A stretch of DNA of 64,000 nt, taken from positions 11,835,001 through 11,899,000 of the forward strand of contig JAYKKI010000076.1 of the NCBI GenBank assembly GCA_039881145.1, written 5' to 3'. The notes under the pieces were generated by a model. The model had not been told where the DNA came from. It searched no databases and was given only the letters and a program-made list of their open reading frames with translations. Positions 1-14,100 of this stretch are shown piece after piece (positions within the stretch are counted from its first letter, which is position 1; the number at the start of each line of letters is the position of its first letter). Source of the DNA: Druceiella hillmani (taxonomy: Eukaryota; Arthropoda; Insecta; Lepidoptera; Hepialidae). The translations under genes and the position numbers were made by a program.

Positions 1-251
1 ATTCAATGATGCGTCTTGTAACTTAATACAAAGTTAATCCATATTTTTTCTAAAAATAAAACCTGTAAAGGTGGAGCGGAACTCATTTACAAATTTATAA
101 TAATTTAATGGTGTATAATATTTCTAATAAATTATTTTGAAAATTTTTAATTTTTTAGAACGTATTGCCTACTATATCTTCCATAGGCGTATATAAAAAA
201 ATGTGTAATTCTACATAAAATCAGAACGTTTCTGAGAAAAAGGGCTTTTAT

Positions 252-335
252 AGACAAACGGACGGACGATAAAGTCATCCTATAAGGGTTCCGCTTTTTT
301 TCATTTTGTGGGCCAAAACCCTAAAAAGCCTTTAA
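252..335 (+). repeat. Interspersed repeat, AAGGGTTCCG...AACCCTAAAAA family, copy 1
   Basis: AGACAAACGGACGGACGATAAAGT, then CATCCTATAAGGGTTCCG, a T-rich spacer and AACCCTAAAAAG. This core is common in moth and butterfly genomes as far as I know, and copies also lie at 4500-4572 (reverse), 32981-33066 and 48710-48787. Confidence 0.6.
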
Positions 336-3321
336 AGTGAGAAGGTCTCTCTAGTATTATCTATATTATGGTCAGTTTCCATATCAGAATAATTCATGAA
401 TGAAATTTTAGAAGTAATTCAGTTGCTGCTCTAGCGTATTTCTTGTTTAATTTGCCTTTTCTTATTATTAAAATCAGAAATTTATACATTTGTGAGAATA
501 AAATACCTTTTGTGACAATATTGTTTGATCGCTAAGTAGAAAAGTCACATATGATTTGACAATGTTTGATTTGAAAATAGAACGGACTAGGGCTACTTCA
601 ATAGAACTTGTCAGCCAGCACATAAACCATGTACATATAAGTTCTGTAACCAACTTTTTGATGCGAAAACCGACGCTAAAAGCATATCTCAACGAGTAGA
701 CTATTGCTGACTCAACATCAGACGAACTGCCGGACTTCACGAAAGAACGACGCGTCTGTCCGACACGTTTTGCAAACTGTGCAATGCCTATTGCGTATCG
801 ACATTGCGTGCTGGATATAGTTTTGAACGAACGGTAACTATGTATTTTGTTGCGCAATGTGCGTATCGTGCGTTATTTGAGTAGAAAAGAACTAATGCAT
901 GCGAATAGTCTTGGCTGGGGTGTAGCGTCGTGGAACGTGGCGGCTCTTCTGTTTGGTCAGTCGCTATTGCCAAGGGCGATTACACCCTAAAGCAAATATC
1001 CCCTTTACGTAAGACAGAAAAAGTAACGTAGATGGTATTGATGTATTTGTACGCGATGCATGTTATCTTGGTGCCTAGACAAGTGGAAACTAAAACAGGT
1101 CTGGAAATAGAAAGGCTGAGCTACCACAATATAGCTTTACGACCCTCAAGAGTTGAGAAGATACCGTATTGACACCTGCGACGTGAATATATATTACTAC
1201 TGTCTATCCTACCTTGATTTGATCTAGTGTAAACTAAAACATTTTCACTAATCAAATGGAAAATGGAACTGTTTATTCAACTAGTGTGCCTTAGAGTACC
1301 GCACCGTGTTAAATTTAGACGTATTTCAATTTCTGAAGCGGACATTTCCATAAAATAAGACCGAATTTGAACATTTATTTAGAAAATCTTTCTTAAATAT
1401 TAGTAATTAGATATTTCTTTTCTACATTAAAATACCAGTCTTGAGAGATAACCTAATATGACATAAAAATACAAAGATAAGAAACGGCCTTATGGAAAAT
1501 ATCATTAATTTCTTATGTTTGATTTTGTCCCATATCTGACTGGCAACACCGACATGGGTGTTTGCCATTAACTGCGAAGTAACCTTATATATGTCTCTAT
1601 ATATCATACCTATATGTCCTCCCTATCTCTATATACCTATATGTCATCCCTATCAAAAATACAAATGGCGTCTACTTAGAAAAGGAATCACAGGTTGCAA
1701 AGTTGAATTAAATGTATTAGACAAGTAGATATATCGTTGTTCACTTACCGTATGTTAATATTGTATTCCAAACATGTACTTTTCTTTAGAATCAAATAGT
1801 GTGCTACACTGCTTAAAAGCGAGAAATGTATTTATATAAAAAACACATTTTCGCATATAAATCGGGATGTTTAGACGAGTTACCGAAACGGCGTCTGGCA
1901 TTAACAACCTCTCATAAACGAATACAATACTAGTGGAGTGTAGGGCGCGCGGTGTGCTACAGATGAAGGCAATCACGGTCATTAATGCGTGGCTCTGCCG
2001 ACCTGCGCCGGCGCCTCGCTCCCGCAGCTCGCTCTCGGGAGATTTATTGTGCGGGCCGCGTCTTAGAAGAAATATTGCCGCCCGACACGGAACGTCACAA
2101 CTAATCTACTCTATCTCGTAATAGTTAAATGTTATTTTTGTCTGTGACTGTAGAATTGCGCAACAAATGTTTTGTTTTTTATCTATACAACAGTTTAGAT
2201 CCCATAGTTTTATCAATTGGATCATTTCAAAATCCATTAATTAATTGATATATCGCATCATCTGTTACGAGTTTATTAACGATTTCAGGATACAGTTCAA
2301 CTGCATTGGTGCAAATAAATTAACTACTAAAGAAAGAAAAAGCGGAACACAGGATATCAAGCATATACGCAATAATACATCCAGAAAAAATAGTATCTAG
2401 GAGAAAATAATATTAAAAACACAGACATAAAAAGGTTATTCACCCACTGTATTTATTGTTTTATTGTGTTTCGCAGAAGACTATTGTTTTCATTTTACCA
2501 CACCTAATCGTCTCCTAGGATGTGGAAGATAGAAAGTTGCAACTTACAATTAAACCAGATATGTAAAAATAATATGATTTGTTTGTATGTTTACAATCAC
2601 ATGAACGTAATATTTTTTAAAATAATTTTTTACTTACTTATCTTTTAAGCAAGACTGTTGGTTGGAAAGTTTTTACTGTCAGATATTTCAGAAATTCTAA
2701 ATCGAACACATCTGAATATTTATCCGAGCATCTTATGATACGATAAATAGCGAATTTTTAAGATCAACGACATTATTTCAAGTTTTTGATGAATTGGACG
2801 ACTATTGAGGAGCCATCAAATACGCGACGATGGCAGCGACACACTCGCACATTGGGAAGCGGAAGCAACCATTTTGTCAAAGAGAAATCAAATTGGAATT
2901 GAATAGACATTCGGCGAAGTCAGTATTAAGTTTACAACGTTTGCAGCTTTATATTAAGAAAGCTGATTGTCTATATAACTATTTCATCGTACATAGATAA
3001 CTAAACCGTCTCAAAATTAAAATTGAAATTTCTTCGTTATATTCGTTATGGATCGAAAAATTCGATGATCGACTGTTTAATTTGACCTAGATTCTTTTAA
3101 ATGGTCACGTCCAACTGAATCTGGTGCATATAAAATAAAACCGTACCCTTCATAATTGGCTGCCATCTGGAGTACATCAGTTTCTGTTAACACAGTATTC
3201 GATGTCACGAACAGATGGTCGAACCGCTCATCGCGACCAGTCGGACCTCGTGGGACAATCGAATATATATAACTGTGACAGTAGCGGAATTTTTTCAAAT
3301 GCATACATCGTATTATAATTA

Positions 3322-3322
<1 letters not shown>

Positions 3323-3401
<79 letters not shown>

Positions 3402-3418
3402 TATGTGTGTGTGTGTTA
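3323..3418. repeat. (AT)n microsatellite followed by (GT)n
   Basis: About 75 bp of AT dinucleotides, an imperfect AAATATAT step, then GTGTGTGTGTGT. Confidence 0.95.
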
Positions 3419-4169
3419 TATTAAAATTGTGATTAAAATTGTGATCACAGACGGATCTTGTAGCCATGCGCCAAAGTATCTGAACCATAGCAAATGATTC
3501 AGCTCCATGAGAATATAAATAGGTCTTTGTAAGTGCTACCGTACAAATGCCAGACTATTTCTTTTTTATTAAAACTGTACAAAAACCCCGAAGCCCTTCG
3601 CTGTCACGTGATGAATATTAAACGGGCGTCGAGGGTCGTTTAGTGGGGGACTTGCGTTGACTCATGATGTGAAACACAATATAAGCTGTTTTTCTTTCTA
3701 CTTACGTTATAAAACACTTAGCTAACGACGGAATATTTTGTTATCATATTACAACCCCAAAATTCTTCTTCCACCGCTTTATCAGATGGTCGCACAATAG
3801 CAGTGCATGGGTAATGAAAAAGACTGTTGTTAGATATATCAATAATTATTCCTCATCATCATAACACAAATATGAACAGATGGATGAGCTTAAATAGTTT
3901 CATGGAATATGCGTTTAGAACATTTGCAATCTCGAATAAAAACAAAATCGCCGAATTCTATCATAGCACTTAGCAGAAGTGAAAGGAGATCGGCAAACGT
4001 CTGTTGGGCCCGTGTATTACAAGAATAAAAATGACGCTCTTCTATAAAGGACAAAAAAATCCCTCACAAGTTTTACTTAAATCGTCAATGCGACAAATTA
4101 GAAATTTTATATTTTTTATGAAAAGACAGGTTATTTTTCATTACAGTTTGTAAATTTTTTAAATAATCA

Positions 4170-4388
4170 TAATAAAAATAGCAAAATAATGAAAATCTAT
4201 GTTTTTTTTAAATTAGTTAAAAAAAAGTGCAGATTATGTCCCGTTGTATGCTTTCGCGTATCTGACTGTATCGTCAGAAAAAACGCGTAAAACTTTAAAT
4301 AGCCTTAACTTTTAATAGCTTTAACGCAAAAGTTTTTTTAACTAATTTAAAAAAAACATAGATTTTCATTATTTTGCTATTTTTATTA
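4170..4388. repeat. Fold-back with near-perfect 55-bp arms
   Basis: Arm 4170-4224 (TAATAAAAATAGCAAAATAA...) is the exact complement of 4334-4388 over about 55 bp, around a roughly 110-bp spacer. It could be a MITE or a recent inverted duplication. No transposase frame or clear target-site duplication. Confidence 0.8.
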
Positions 4389-4499
4389 CGAATATTTTGA
4401 TATTTTTTTAGAGATGACTCTAAAAAGTATGAACTTCGATTTTATCTGTTAATAATTCTTGATATATTCGAAATGTAACGTGTGTGCTTCATAAAGGTA

Positions 4500-4572
4500 G
4501 CTTTTTGAGGGTTTTGTCACTCAAAATCGCAAAGAGGGAACCCTGATAGGATCACTTTGCTGTCGGTCTAGG
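4500..4572 (-). repeat. Interspersed repeat of the same family, copy 2 (reversed)
   Basis: Reverse complement reads GACAGCAAAGTGATCCTATC, AGGGTTCCCTCTTTGCG and AAAACCCTCAAAAAG, matching the copy at 252-335. Confidence 0.6.
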
Positions 4573-4657
4573 TTAATTTTTTGATTCACGCAACAAAATG
4601 AAATGGAAAACAAAATGGCCTTTTAAAGCGTATTTTTATATTCAACCAATTTTTAAT

Positions 4658-4784
4658 ACAATCTTGAAAGTCGGCATAATGGGAGATGTCATAGTACAAG
4701 TAAAGAGAAAAATTCAAAAATTAATGTTATTAATTCTGTGTGAAATTATATATTTTTATAAATAGCTTGTTTCTACGCTTGTGG
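4658..4784 (+). repeat. Dispersed repeat, copy 1 (partner at 50.2 kb)
   Basis: ACAATCTTGAAAGTCGGCAT through AAATTATATATTTTT and TTCTACGCTTGTGG aligns with 50178-50292, with small gaps. It lies just beyond the reversed repeat at 4500-4572 and may be part of one longer element. Confidence 0.6.
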
Positions 4785-4841
4785 ACTATATAATAGGCAG
4801 AACATTTACGTTGTTAAAATAATATAAAGGTACTTTAAAGT

Positions 4842-4906
4842 ACCTAAATGTATACAGAACGCTTGCAGGGCGATTTCTGCCCTGCAAGGATTCTGTATAC
4901 ATTAGG
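4842..4906. repeat. Hairpin with GCAGGGC core
   Basis: CCTAAATGTATACAGAACGC and CTTGCAGGGC at the left pair with GCCCTGCAAG and the mirrored ATTCTGTATACATTAGG at the right, with a short loop. About 28 pairs, with one or two mismatches. Confidence 0.75.
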
Positions 4907-5069
4907 AACCCTTTCTTGTTTATCAACAGTTAGCTGATTTTTTGTATTCTAAAGAGTACCAGCTTTTGTAGAAACTATTTATACTGTAACGCCATTCCGC
5001 TGATCGCATGTAATATTCTTACATTATCTCATTTTACAATGTATTTATATTTCTTTTTTCGTGTACCAG

Positions 5070-5184
5070 GTAACTCAGGAGCAAGGTGACGAGAGCGAAG
5101 TTCGACCGAAACCAGAAGCCAAGATGTCGGCACGGCGGAGTTGTTACTGGAGGTTACTGCTGGATATCCCCATTATCCTGCTGG
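5070..5184 (+). CDS. PLPP gene, N-terminal exon (start codon and first half of TM1)
   Basis: A pyrimidine-rich acceptor ending in ACCAG (5069) is followed by an open frame of 38 codons plus one base, ending at a GTTCGT donor at 5185. The ATG at 5124 has A at -3. From it the frame reads MSARRSCYWRLLLDIPIILL and then a split codon. The basic stretch followed by LLLD and a hydrophobic run is what PAP2 proteins show at the start of TM1, including the conserved Asp. The last base (G) plus TT from 56807 gives Val, so TM1 continues smoothly into VATFYLVVEL. The 18 codons before the ATG are also open (VTQEQGDESE...), so an upstream coding exon or 5' UTR is possible. The donor is not a strong consensus. 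The link to 56807 is inference, since no other PAP2 exons were seen between. Confidence 0.7.
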
Positions 5185-8100
5185 GTTCGTATTGAGCACT
5201 ACGTACTGCAGCACTTACACTCATCGATACGCGACTCTGTTAGCGTTAATGCTTCAATATTTACACGCGAAGGCCTTCTCGTGTAATAAACTGATCCCTA
5301 TTTAATCGGCATACTGAGTCATTCGTGACTTTGGTATGTTAAAATTAATATGAAATCTCCCTCAATATGGAGTACACCTGTTTGTGGAATCATGCGAAAC
5401 GTAATTTCTGTGTGAGATGTCGATGTGGTGCCTAATGATTAGACAGTGCCCATTAGACAATTCTCAAATAGGGTGCGATAGATTTAAATTTATTATAATT
5501 GTTTCGTTTCATAATCTCTCTTATTGCTTTCCACATTGTGATAATTTTTATTACGTTTTACGATTTAAAAATTACATGACGGTGTTGTACTTCAAGTATA
5601 GTCTTGTAAATCATTAAATCGTTGTTAAAGATGTAAGTCTAGTTCTACGCATAACGAGCCAGTAAACACACCATACAGTGGATCGGTGCTCAAACTTTAA
5701 TTGGTATATAATGCTAAACCAGATTAGTGCACCATTGTGATCTCTAGTGTCAGAATGCGTGAAATTTATATCGAATGTATTCCATTCCAGATCAGGGTTC
5801 AAACTAGGATTCATAATTTTATTTTTTTAATGAATAAAATATGCACGGTACGGAAACAAATTATTATAATTATCATCTCATAAAGTATACTTACACAAAG
5901 TGATAATCGTTCTTATATCAATCTCCAAAGTATAACTTTCCAAGGTGCGGTTTGGAAATATGAAATGCGATCCTCAATGCGCACTGTCAAGTTTCCCATA
6001 TTGAAATGGGACGATGTGAAACGAGGTTTTGTTGAATTTCAGTACCGTAAGTTGTACTGTCCTAATGGCATAGACCCGTTTCGAACAGTACCTTATATGA
6101 AAAGCCCATTATGCAATACTACCACTCCCCGCGACTTCGTACAGAATTTTGTTTGTAGTCAATTTTAGTGTGGTAGATTATTTTTTACAGTAGAATATTT
6201 TTTCATACCTGATTTTTTAAAAGCCCTTTTTACTGTAATAGAAATTTAGATTACAATCTAGAGTAGGATAATCTTTCTATGCTTATCGAAATGACGAAGT
6301 AGAGTCGTAAAGTTCCGATTTATTTTTTATATGTTTTTTAATCATAAATATTTATATTGCAAACTTTCCATAAATGGTAGATATCTGGTATATCATTATG
6401 ATCATATTTGATATACAAATTGTCCTCACATTGTTTTGTTATATCTGTAACAGTTTATACAGCGTTAGCCAAGAAATCAGTAAATTTGGTCTTTATTATG
6501 TTTTTGTTACAAATATTAATATACCTTACGAAACTTTAAACTTTTGAGATAAAATTTAGCCTATATCTATCTGAAATTATACCGTTTCCTAAAGCAATTG
6601 TTCGGAATTGATCCAGTAGTTTACAAATTAATTTCTTGCATATACAAACTCACACTATTTTTAATATTAATATAGATAAAAACATAGTAGGGTCTTCTTA
6701 TTATTGATAACATTTTCTATCTACGATTTCGCCAATTCTATTCATTAATATTACATTTCTGGATAAAGCGTTCCAAACAAAAAAAAGTGTCTTTATTTGA
6801 CTTATATTCTTTACAAACGATAAACACCCGTCGCGTAATGAAGATCGTCTAGGCGAAGGTATTCAATGGGGAGAGCGGCGGGTGGCGCTCCATGTGTATC
6901 AGCTGTCAATGATGTAAACATTGAGGAGACTTAAGTTGCATCCATATATAACTGAGAGCTGATCTTGTGTAAAGCGAGATCTGGTTACGTTCACAGCGCG
7001 CACTTACCTTTAAGGCCATGATCATTAAGTGTCTTGTAAACATACCGTACTCTCTTTCGTTTGTTTAACATACCATTAGCCGGTAATTACGACTGATATA
7101 TGCGTCGTTAATCGGCTGACTTTATGCATCCTATTCTTCCAATATCGTCGATACATCTGCGGTGTTAGTGTTATGCGATACGTTACACTCGATACGTTCA
7201 ACGTGTGTAAATGCGAACGTATTTTTATACGACGTATATACATATCTGTCTGATTATCCCAATTCGGATACCATTTTAAAAAATAGAACCTAAACGCAGT
7301 TAGATGGAATTTGAAAGTTTAACGGTCGTTAAACAGAAGCTCAGTAAAGAAGCTTTTGTACATCGCATATATTTTTTCATTCTCAATCATTTTAAACCAT
7401 AAATTAGTTTGCATTTCACAGAATCGTACACTAGGGGATATTATTCTTTTTATCGTTAAACTGTAAATAGGTGGCGATATTTTATTAGATATACGAAATA
7501 CGACAGAAATACACGTCTTATGTTGGTCTTTTGTTATGTAAATCGTTTGACAGAATAATGTTTGTATATTTTAAATTCGTGTCTGTTTAAGTAACAATGG
7601 ACAACGTTAATGTTGACGAATAGCATTTTAAATTTATGTTTAAATTTATATTTCTTTTCGTTGATTTTTGTAGTTGAACAATTCGATTTTGCTTAATTCA
7701 ATTGACGAGCGTTCGGTGGAACTGAACCGGAACTGCCCCATTCGTCCCGTTTACAATTCAGTTCCTCCCAGAGGATAACGGAAATAAGTCCTCTCGTCCG
7801 CGCCGTCCCCCGCGCGCTCTGATGGACTTATTGGTTAACTCCAGTTTATTTTCGAATTGTTTACAAACATTGCGCCTAGGTGCGGGTTTGGTTGCCATCA
7901 ATATTTACGCCTGTTTATTTTTATAACTAGGAATATGATCCAGAACTACATTTTCAAACGTCTAAATAAAAATATCTTTCGTTTCAAAATCGATTAGCGT
8001 GATGTAAGCAGTCTTCTTTTATTTCCGCTTTGTCAAACTGTTAGCCGATCGAGAATACAATTGCGCCTACTTGTATTAAATTTAGCTTAATATTTTGAAT

Positions 8101-11100
8101 CAAGTGTTATTTTTATTCAAAACGCAGTTATAATTAATGTTTTATAATTTTTTTATTTTGCACCAACGCGGTTTTTTTTATTTTTTAACGAGTATAACAG
8201 ATTGCAACTATCATCTTTATATTCACTAATTTGTATAAAAGTAAAGTTAGTGTCATAATCTCTTAGACCTTAACCTCATCTCAATGTGAATATTATATTT
8301 ATTTATTTAAATTTTATATATTAATTACATTAAATTTATTCAATTAATTATAATAACAACAACAGAATGAATCTAATAAAGGGAAGCACGATTGATACTG
8401 TTAATTCTAAACTATTAGCGGTGTGTATTATGCAGAATTGAAAACAAGAGACCATCGATGATCTGGTAAACGTAGTATACGCAATGAAATAAGAATTTAT
8501 TTATTTTCTTAACGCAATACGCAATTATGTATTCAAAACTGATTATGCCTGCGACTCCGTTTGCCTTGATCTTTGGAAAATATTTTTAAGTTAATTGTAT
8601 TTTTAATTGTAATAATTATAACAGTAAATCTTTTTCCAATACGCCTGGTGTTGAACATTTCAAATAACCAAATCTTCTTTTTTAACTAGGAAATTCTAAT
8701 AAAATATCTTATAGGTCACATTAGACCAAACAGGATCCACCAATGAAACCTCAACAAAATTCCTGCAGTGGTTCTTACGAGATACGCGAACAAATTAACA
8801 GATAAACAGGCAAAAATTCAAAAGACAATATACTTTTTTGGAAATATCTTTAATGTACCAACGTGCTAATTCCACAGTTGCCACAATCTGCCTGTGTAGA
8901 CTACTACACAGCACTTTCGTAACATTGTTTATAAACGGTTATATAAATAATAATATAATGTAATCTAACGACCAATATTGGTTTTCCGTCTCTATCAATA
9001 TCGTATCATTAACCACATATTTGCTGCAACATATCCGGTATTAATGCGATACCAAATCCGCTTACCATTGGAGATATAATAAAATCTATTTACTAATATT
9101 TACATTTGAATATATAATTCATAAAGACACTACTACGAGCGATTGATCAATTAGCTTTTGCAATTATTTCATTAAATTTTAAGAATTGAACGTAATTGTT
9201 TCACTTTTTTTTTCATATATGCGAGCTAAAGATGAAACACGTATTTTGATCAAAAGGAAATTCAAATGAAATACCTTTTGACGACAGCTGCCCCCTTGAC
9301 TTCAAACTGGCCAGTTATACAATATCCGTTAGCGGACGACTGGAAATTGACATAATATGTTAATGTTATTGATTGTATCGCATTTCGAAACGTCAGAATG
9401 CGACAATGATAAATATAAGCGGGCTCGCGTCTCGCGACAGAAAGGTAAAATTTATTATAAAGGTCCTGGTGCGTTTAGCAGAGGGACTTTGAACGTGGGT
9501 ATTTATTTGGTTAAAAATAACTTCGTAGGAGATATGTTGAGGCGATGAAGGTACGAATTTTAAACGAACCGAACGCGTCTTACTTGAATTGAAATCCTTT
9601 TCCGGCACAAATAATTTCCGTCCGAATCGCCGGTTGATAGTTGTAACGTATCAATATTATTTAATTAACGCGCTTTCTTTGCATCGCCCAATACAGTATT
9701 GTTTTTCCTATAAATACGTAAAAAGGGTTAGTTAGTTGAAAAATACACTCAATAGTAGTGTTTAAAAAATACAGTTTTCCATAGATTCTCTTCAAATAAC
9801 GAGAATATCCTTTCTTCGAGTGTAAACTTTGTTAAATTGAAATTCTAGTTTTATCGGTACATTTGTTTTGCTTTTTAATGTTTGCGACGGAAAAGCTTTT
9901 GTAACGTCATAATTTACAGTCGAATACGAGTTTCTTAGCGTCACATCGAAAATAACGGGGACGCTTTTGTTTATTTCGATATTGAGTAGGTGCAACGCGG
10001 TTGTTCGTACAGGTTTTGTTAGCCGGTCACGATGAGTTGTTATTTATTTTATGAGTTAAAACAGTGAAATACAATCGGTATTATTAAATAAAAGATGACA
10101 AAGTGAATAATTTCTACTAGAGACTTTCTTGATCGTTTTCCTTTTTCGACGTTTTAAACGAGTTCAAAAATAATCACTGTTCGTAAAAATCGTTAAAACT
10201 TCATTGCAACTAGTCATCCGTGCCCCAGAAAACTAAACTTTTTTCTTTTTTTTAAACTTTTTTCCTAAAGGTGACGGAGAAATAAACAATGTTTGTTGTG
10301 ATAATGTTTTCTATTCGATTTAATATCTATAGAATTAATAAAATTTACTTAGAAAGTGTAAAAAGAAAGTTCAGTTCCGTCAAAACTATTGAAATGTTAC
10401 AACAAAAATAAAACTTCCCGTTGTGATAATTCAATATTTCTCATTAAATGAGATGATATTTGCTTTCAAATAATTAGATCAGGTAATGAAGATAAGATTG
10501 AAGAAAGTAAACAATTATTTTTTAGACCGTGCGGTTGAATTTTGGGTGTAAGTATTGAAACGTAGCGAGAGTTTATAAGGCCCGGTTACATTGACCTACA
10601 TTTCATCTAATATTCCATCATCGTCTAATATTCTGGTGTTTAAAATGTCTCACGTAGAAATATCGCTTATTCCAGTGGCATAATCTAGAAATTACTCATC
10701 ATCCTTAACGCGAGGATATATTTGATATATTAAATATATTTGGCGTTAATTTTGCAGAAATACATTTTTACAACTAAATGAAATTACGTGATGTAGTATT
10801 ATTTCTATCTTTACGAATTCCCCACCTGAAGATGTAATACAACAAAACCCAGGGCGTGGTTAAGAATTTAAATAAAGTAGAAATAATACTACATCACGTA
10901 GTTTCATTTAATTGCGAGGATGTATAAACATTGTTTTAAAAAATACAAATGTAGTACAAAAAAAAACAGTATTACTATTGACTTCTTTATTAGGCGTTTG
11001 CGATTTGCCTTGTCAGTCTAACAAGTAGAGACCTGTTTAATCTCCATTTTTTCACATGGCGAGTAGAATTTTGAAAATATTTTTCCTTAGCGAATATCCG

Positions 11101-14100
11101 AAAGTCAATAGAAACATAAGTGTAAAATGAAATTGATATGCTTTATAGTTCTGGAGATTTCGATATATATATAATTATGTACGGAATGCCCGTGGTTCTA
11201 GTTGTACTTACAACTAGAGTTCTAGTTGTACTTACAACTAGAATTCGAACTTTTTTTACCTTTTGCCTTGAAACAACAAGTATTAAGGTTTGAAATATTT
11301 TTAATTTCAAGAAATATTTATAATTCAAGACTATCGTCAGAAGTTATTGTAAATAAATAGTATGTTCTATTATTATCAATTGTTGTTACCATAGACTACT
11401 TCCGTAGTACTACCGAACTCATTTCAGTAAAAAAATCTTAACCCTATTACTTCTATATAAACTCTGAGGTGAGATAAATTATTACATTAATACAAATGTG
11501 AACATTGTGTGAAATATATGTAGCGCGGTCGTGCCCTTACTGCACACTACAATTATTTATCCAATTTAGAGCGCCGTCTTCGATGTCGAAAGTGTTAACT
11601 CGGCGGGTGGTCTTCTATTGTGGGTTCTAAAGATAACAAGGACTCGCGCTTAAACGTCCGCGCGTCGCACACGCGCGGACGATTTGCCAAATCTATTCCC
11701 AATCGCGCCATCTAAATAAACGTACGCGTAAAATTAAGGGCGTAAATTACCCGTGGTGGATTTTCGAACCCAGCTCTACTCTTCGGTGAAATTCGTTTAA
11801 TTTGTGTAATATATTATAGAATCGTGACATGTGAGATTTTTCTGACCGGTTGTTTAGTAGTAATAAAATAGTAAGAGGAGATGGCGGTTTATCAGAAATT
11901 TTTGGAAATTATATTAGGAAAGCTTTGTATTTAAAAAAATAATTATTTTTTTAATTTCGCATTTAGTTAGATTTATTTGATTTGTCACCATGTTTTAGTA
12001 AATTTTTTCGCCGCATCTCCATCTCATAAGACCGTCTCCGAAATTAATCTGTAATTGGGCTACTACTTCGTGTAATCAGGTCAAATTTCAACTTTTTCTG
12101 TCAGACGGTATCTGAACAAAATACCTATAATAGGCAGACTTTGAGATGATTCCATAATCGTTCGCTTTTTCCAATTGTGGTACAGAACATATTTTAATAT
12201 TTCGTGTCAAATAAAATGTCTGAATAAATTTACAAAATATTTTTGTTACGATATATTAATAAAAACAAAATATCTACCACTGAAATGTGATAGAAAAATC
12301 GAACTCAATTCTCCATACGATTTTCCATAGTCATTCGATTTTACACAACGACAGATATTGCGAAACAAAATATATCGTTAAAACTATTATCATGAACACT
12401 GCCTTCGTTTGGACCGTGGTAGAACTAGTCTAAGGAAATTTCGCGCATATTAAAGTAGCTAATACAATGAAGTGTACTTTAATTGTGTTTGTGGAGTTGC
12501 GAGAAGATCTCATGTCAATATGCGGTCGCCTCGTTACATCCCGGTGATAACTGAGAAGTCTGTGCGCTGGCGCCACTTGTTGCTTTGTTAAAAAGCTAAT
12601 AAATATTTTTTTTTAATTTAATAGAAATGAATGAAAGTAATTTTAGTCACCTACGATATACAAAGATCTTTTATGGTTCCGTTTCTAAAAAAATTAACTG
12701 ATATAATTTCCCCTCTGTAGCTCAACCCTTAAGATATGGAGTTACGACCGATTTAGATTTAAATGGTACTTTTTGAAAATATTACTTGGTAATTATTGAC
12801 CAATTAATATTTGTTTGCTATTTTTTTTTAAATCTCTAAAAATACACGAATCGAATTCATTACAATCACATGTTTCTTATTAGTATACTATTAGATACAA
12901 AAGGAATAATAATATACAATGAGTGAAAAATAGCATGACAACCGTTTAAATTTTAAGATTTTTAACACGTAAACATGTTACAAATCTAAAATTAATTAGT
13001 TGAAGAACAGTTAATAATAAGTTACAAGTTAATTTAATTAAGAAGAAGTTACTAATAAGTTACAAGTTATAAATAATTAATAACAAGTTACAAATATAAG
13101 AAAAAAATTTATTAAAACATTACAAAATTGATACAAACCGATTGCTTGAACAAATTATATGAGTGTGAAAGTGCAGCAAAATATTTCAAACGAGTCACAT
13201 AAAATTATTGTCGATAAAAATATTAAGCCCAACTTAGTCGTCGTTAGTCGAAAACCATTCTGGGATGAGTTTAATTTCTTGGCAGTCACATTCAAATTTC
13301 AGTTCAATTGGTTTTAACCCACTTCTTTCGTAAACTAATGTTATATAACATTTAACTTACTCTTTGCCACCAATAAAACAGGTCTCGTTCAAAAACCAGC
13401 TGAAACGAAATTGATATGTTTTGTAATCTCAATCTGAATGGTATCTTGAAAAGAACCATTCAGACCCAACAGCCTTTGGCATTGCCACGTCCAGGTTTTC
13501 GTTCTTCAGTAAATTTTGTGTAGATATAGTTTGAATATAATTGTAGGACTCACCCTCCCGTTAAACACGTCACTTCTTCTCCTGCTACCAGACGGTCGGT
13601 AGATCGACAAAGATTTCGTATTTACTTACTCGGTACAGGGATGTTATGAAATCGCACGCAAACAAATAATGTGGCAGACTGTAGTTCTTCGTTAAAGTTC
13701 GCGTATGGAGCGGTCGTCGCGCGCTTTAATCCAATTTTGGGCATTGAACGCATTTGATCCGCTCGCCAAACGACGTCGTTCTCCGGGACCGGTGAGTACA
13801 TCTACGGGGTGATCAATCAGTGGATAAATTAATCTCTTTCTACCTCGCACCATTAAAACATTGTTCCCCGACGTCGTTTATATTTTAGAAGTCGGACTCT
13901 AGTTCCAGGGAATAATGCGAACACAAAAAGAAAGCAAACGAAAAGCTTTTTCTCTTAACACTGATCTGCCTTGTGAGTATAGCGCTATGATACCAAATCT
14001 ATAATCTTAATTTTTCTCGTAGCTGGGTTTGCTACAACAAAAATAATTTTTCAAATGGGACATGGTGTTCCAGAAATCAGCGCGAACAAAAAAAATGAAA

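Larger units (their letters stand above)
1..5069. other. 5' flank or upstream intron of the PLPP gene
   Basis: AT-rich non-coding sequence with the repeats listed separately (252-335, 3323-3418, 4170-4388, 4500-4784, 4842-4906). A CpG-rich patch at about 1940-2100 could be an upstream exon or promoter; no convincing frame. Otherwise nothing recognised. Confidence 0.4.
11245..13704. other. Intron 1 segment: CpG patch and AT-rich repeats
   Basis: Contains the 11655-11681 palindrome and the GTTACAAGTT tandem. 13550-13704, just before the candidate exon, becomes richer in CpG. No other gene evidence. Confidence 0.35.

Noticed and set aside
3215..3488. Open frames through the (AT)n tract on both strands (poly Tyr-Ile)
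   Set aside because: They exist only because the microsatellite has no stops in those frames; low-complexity, not genes.
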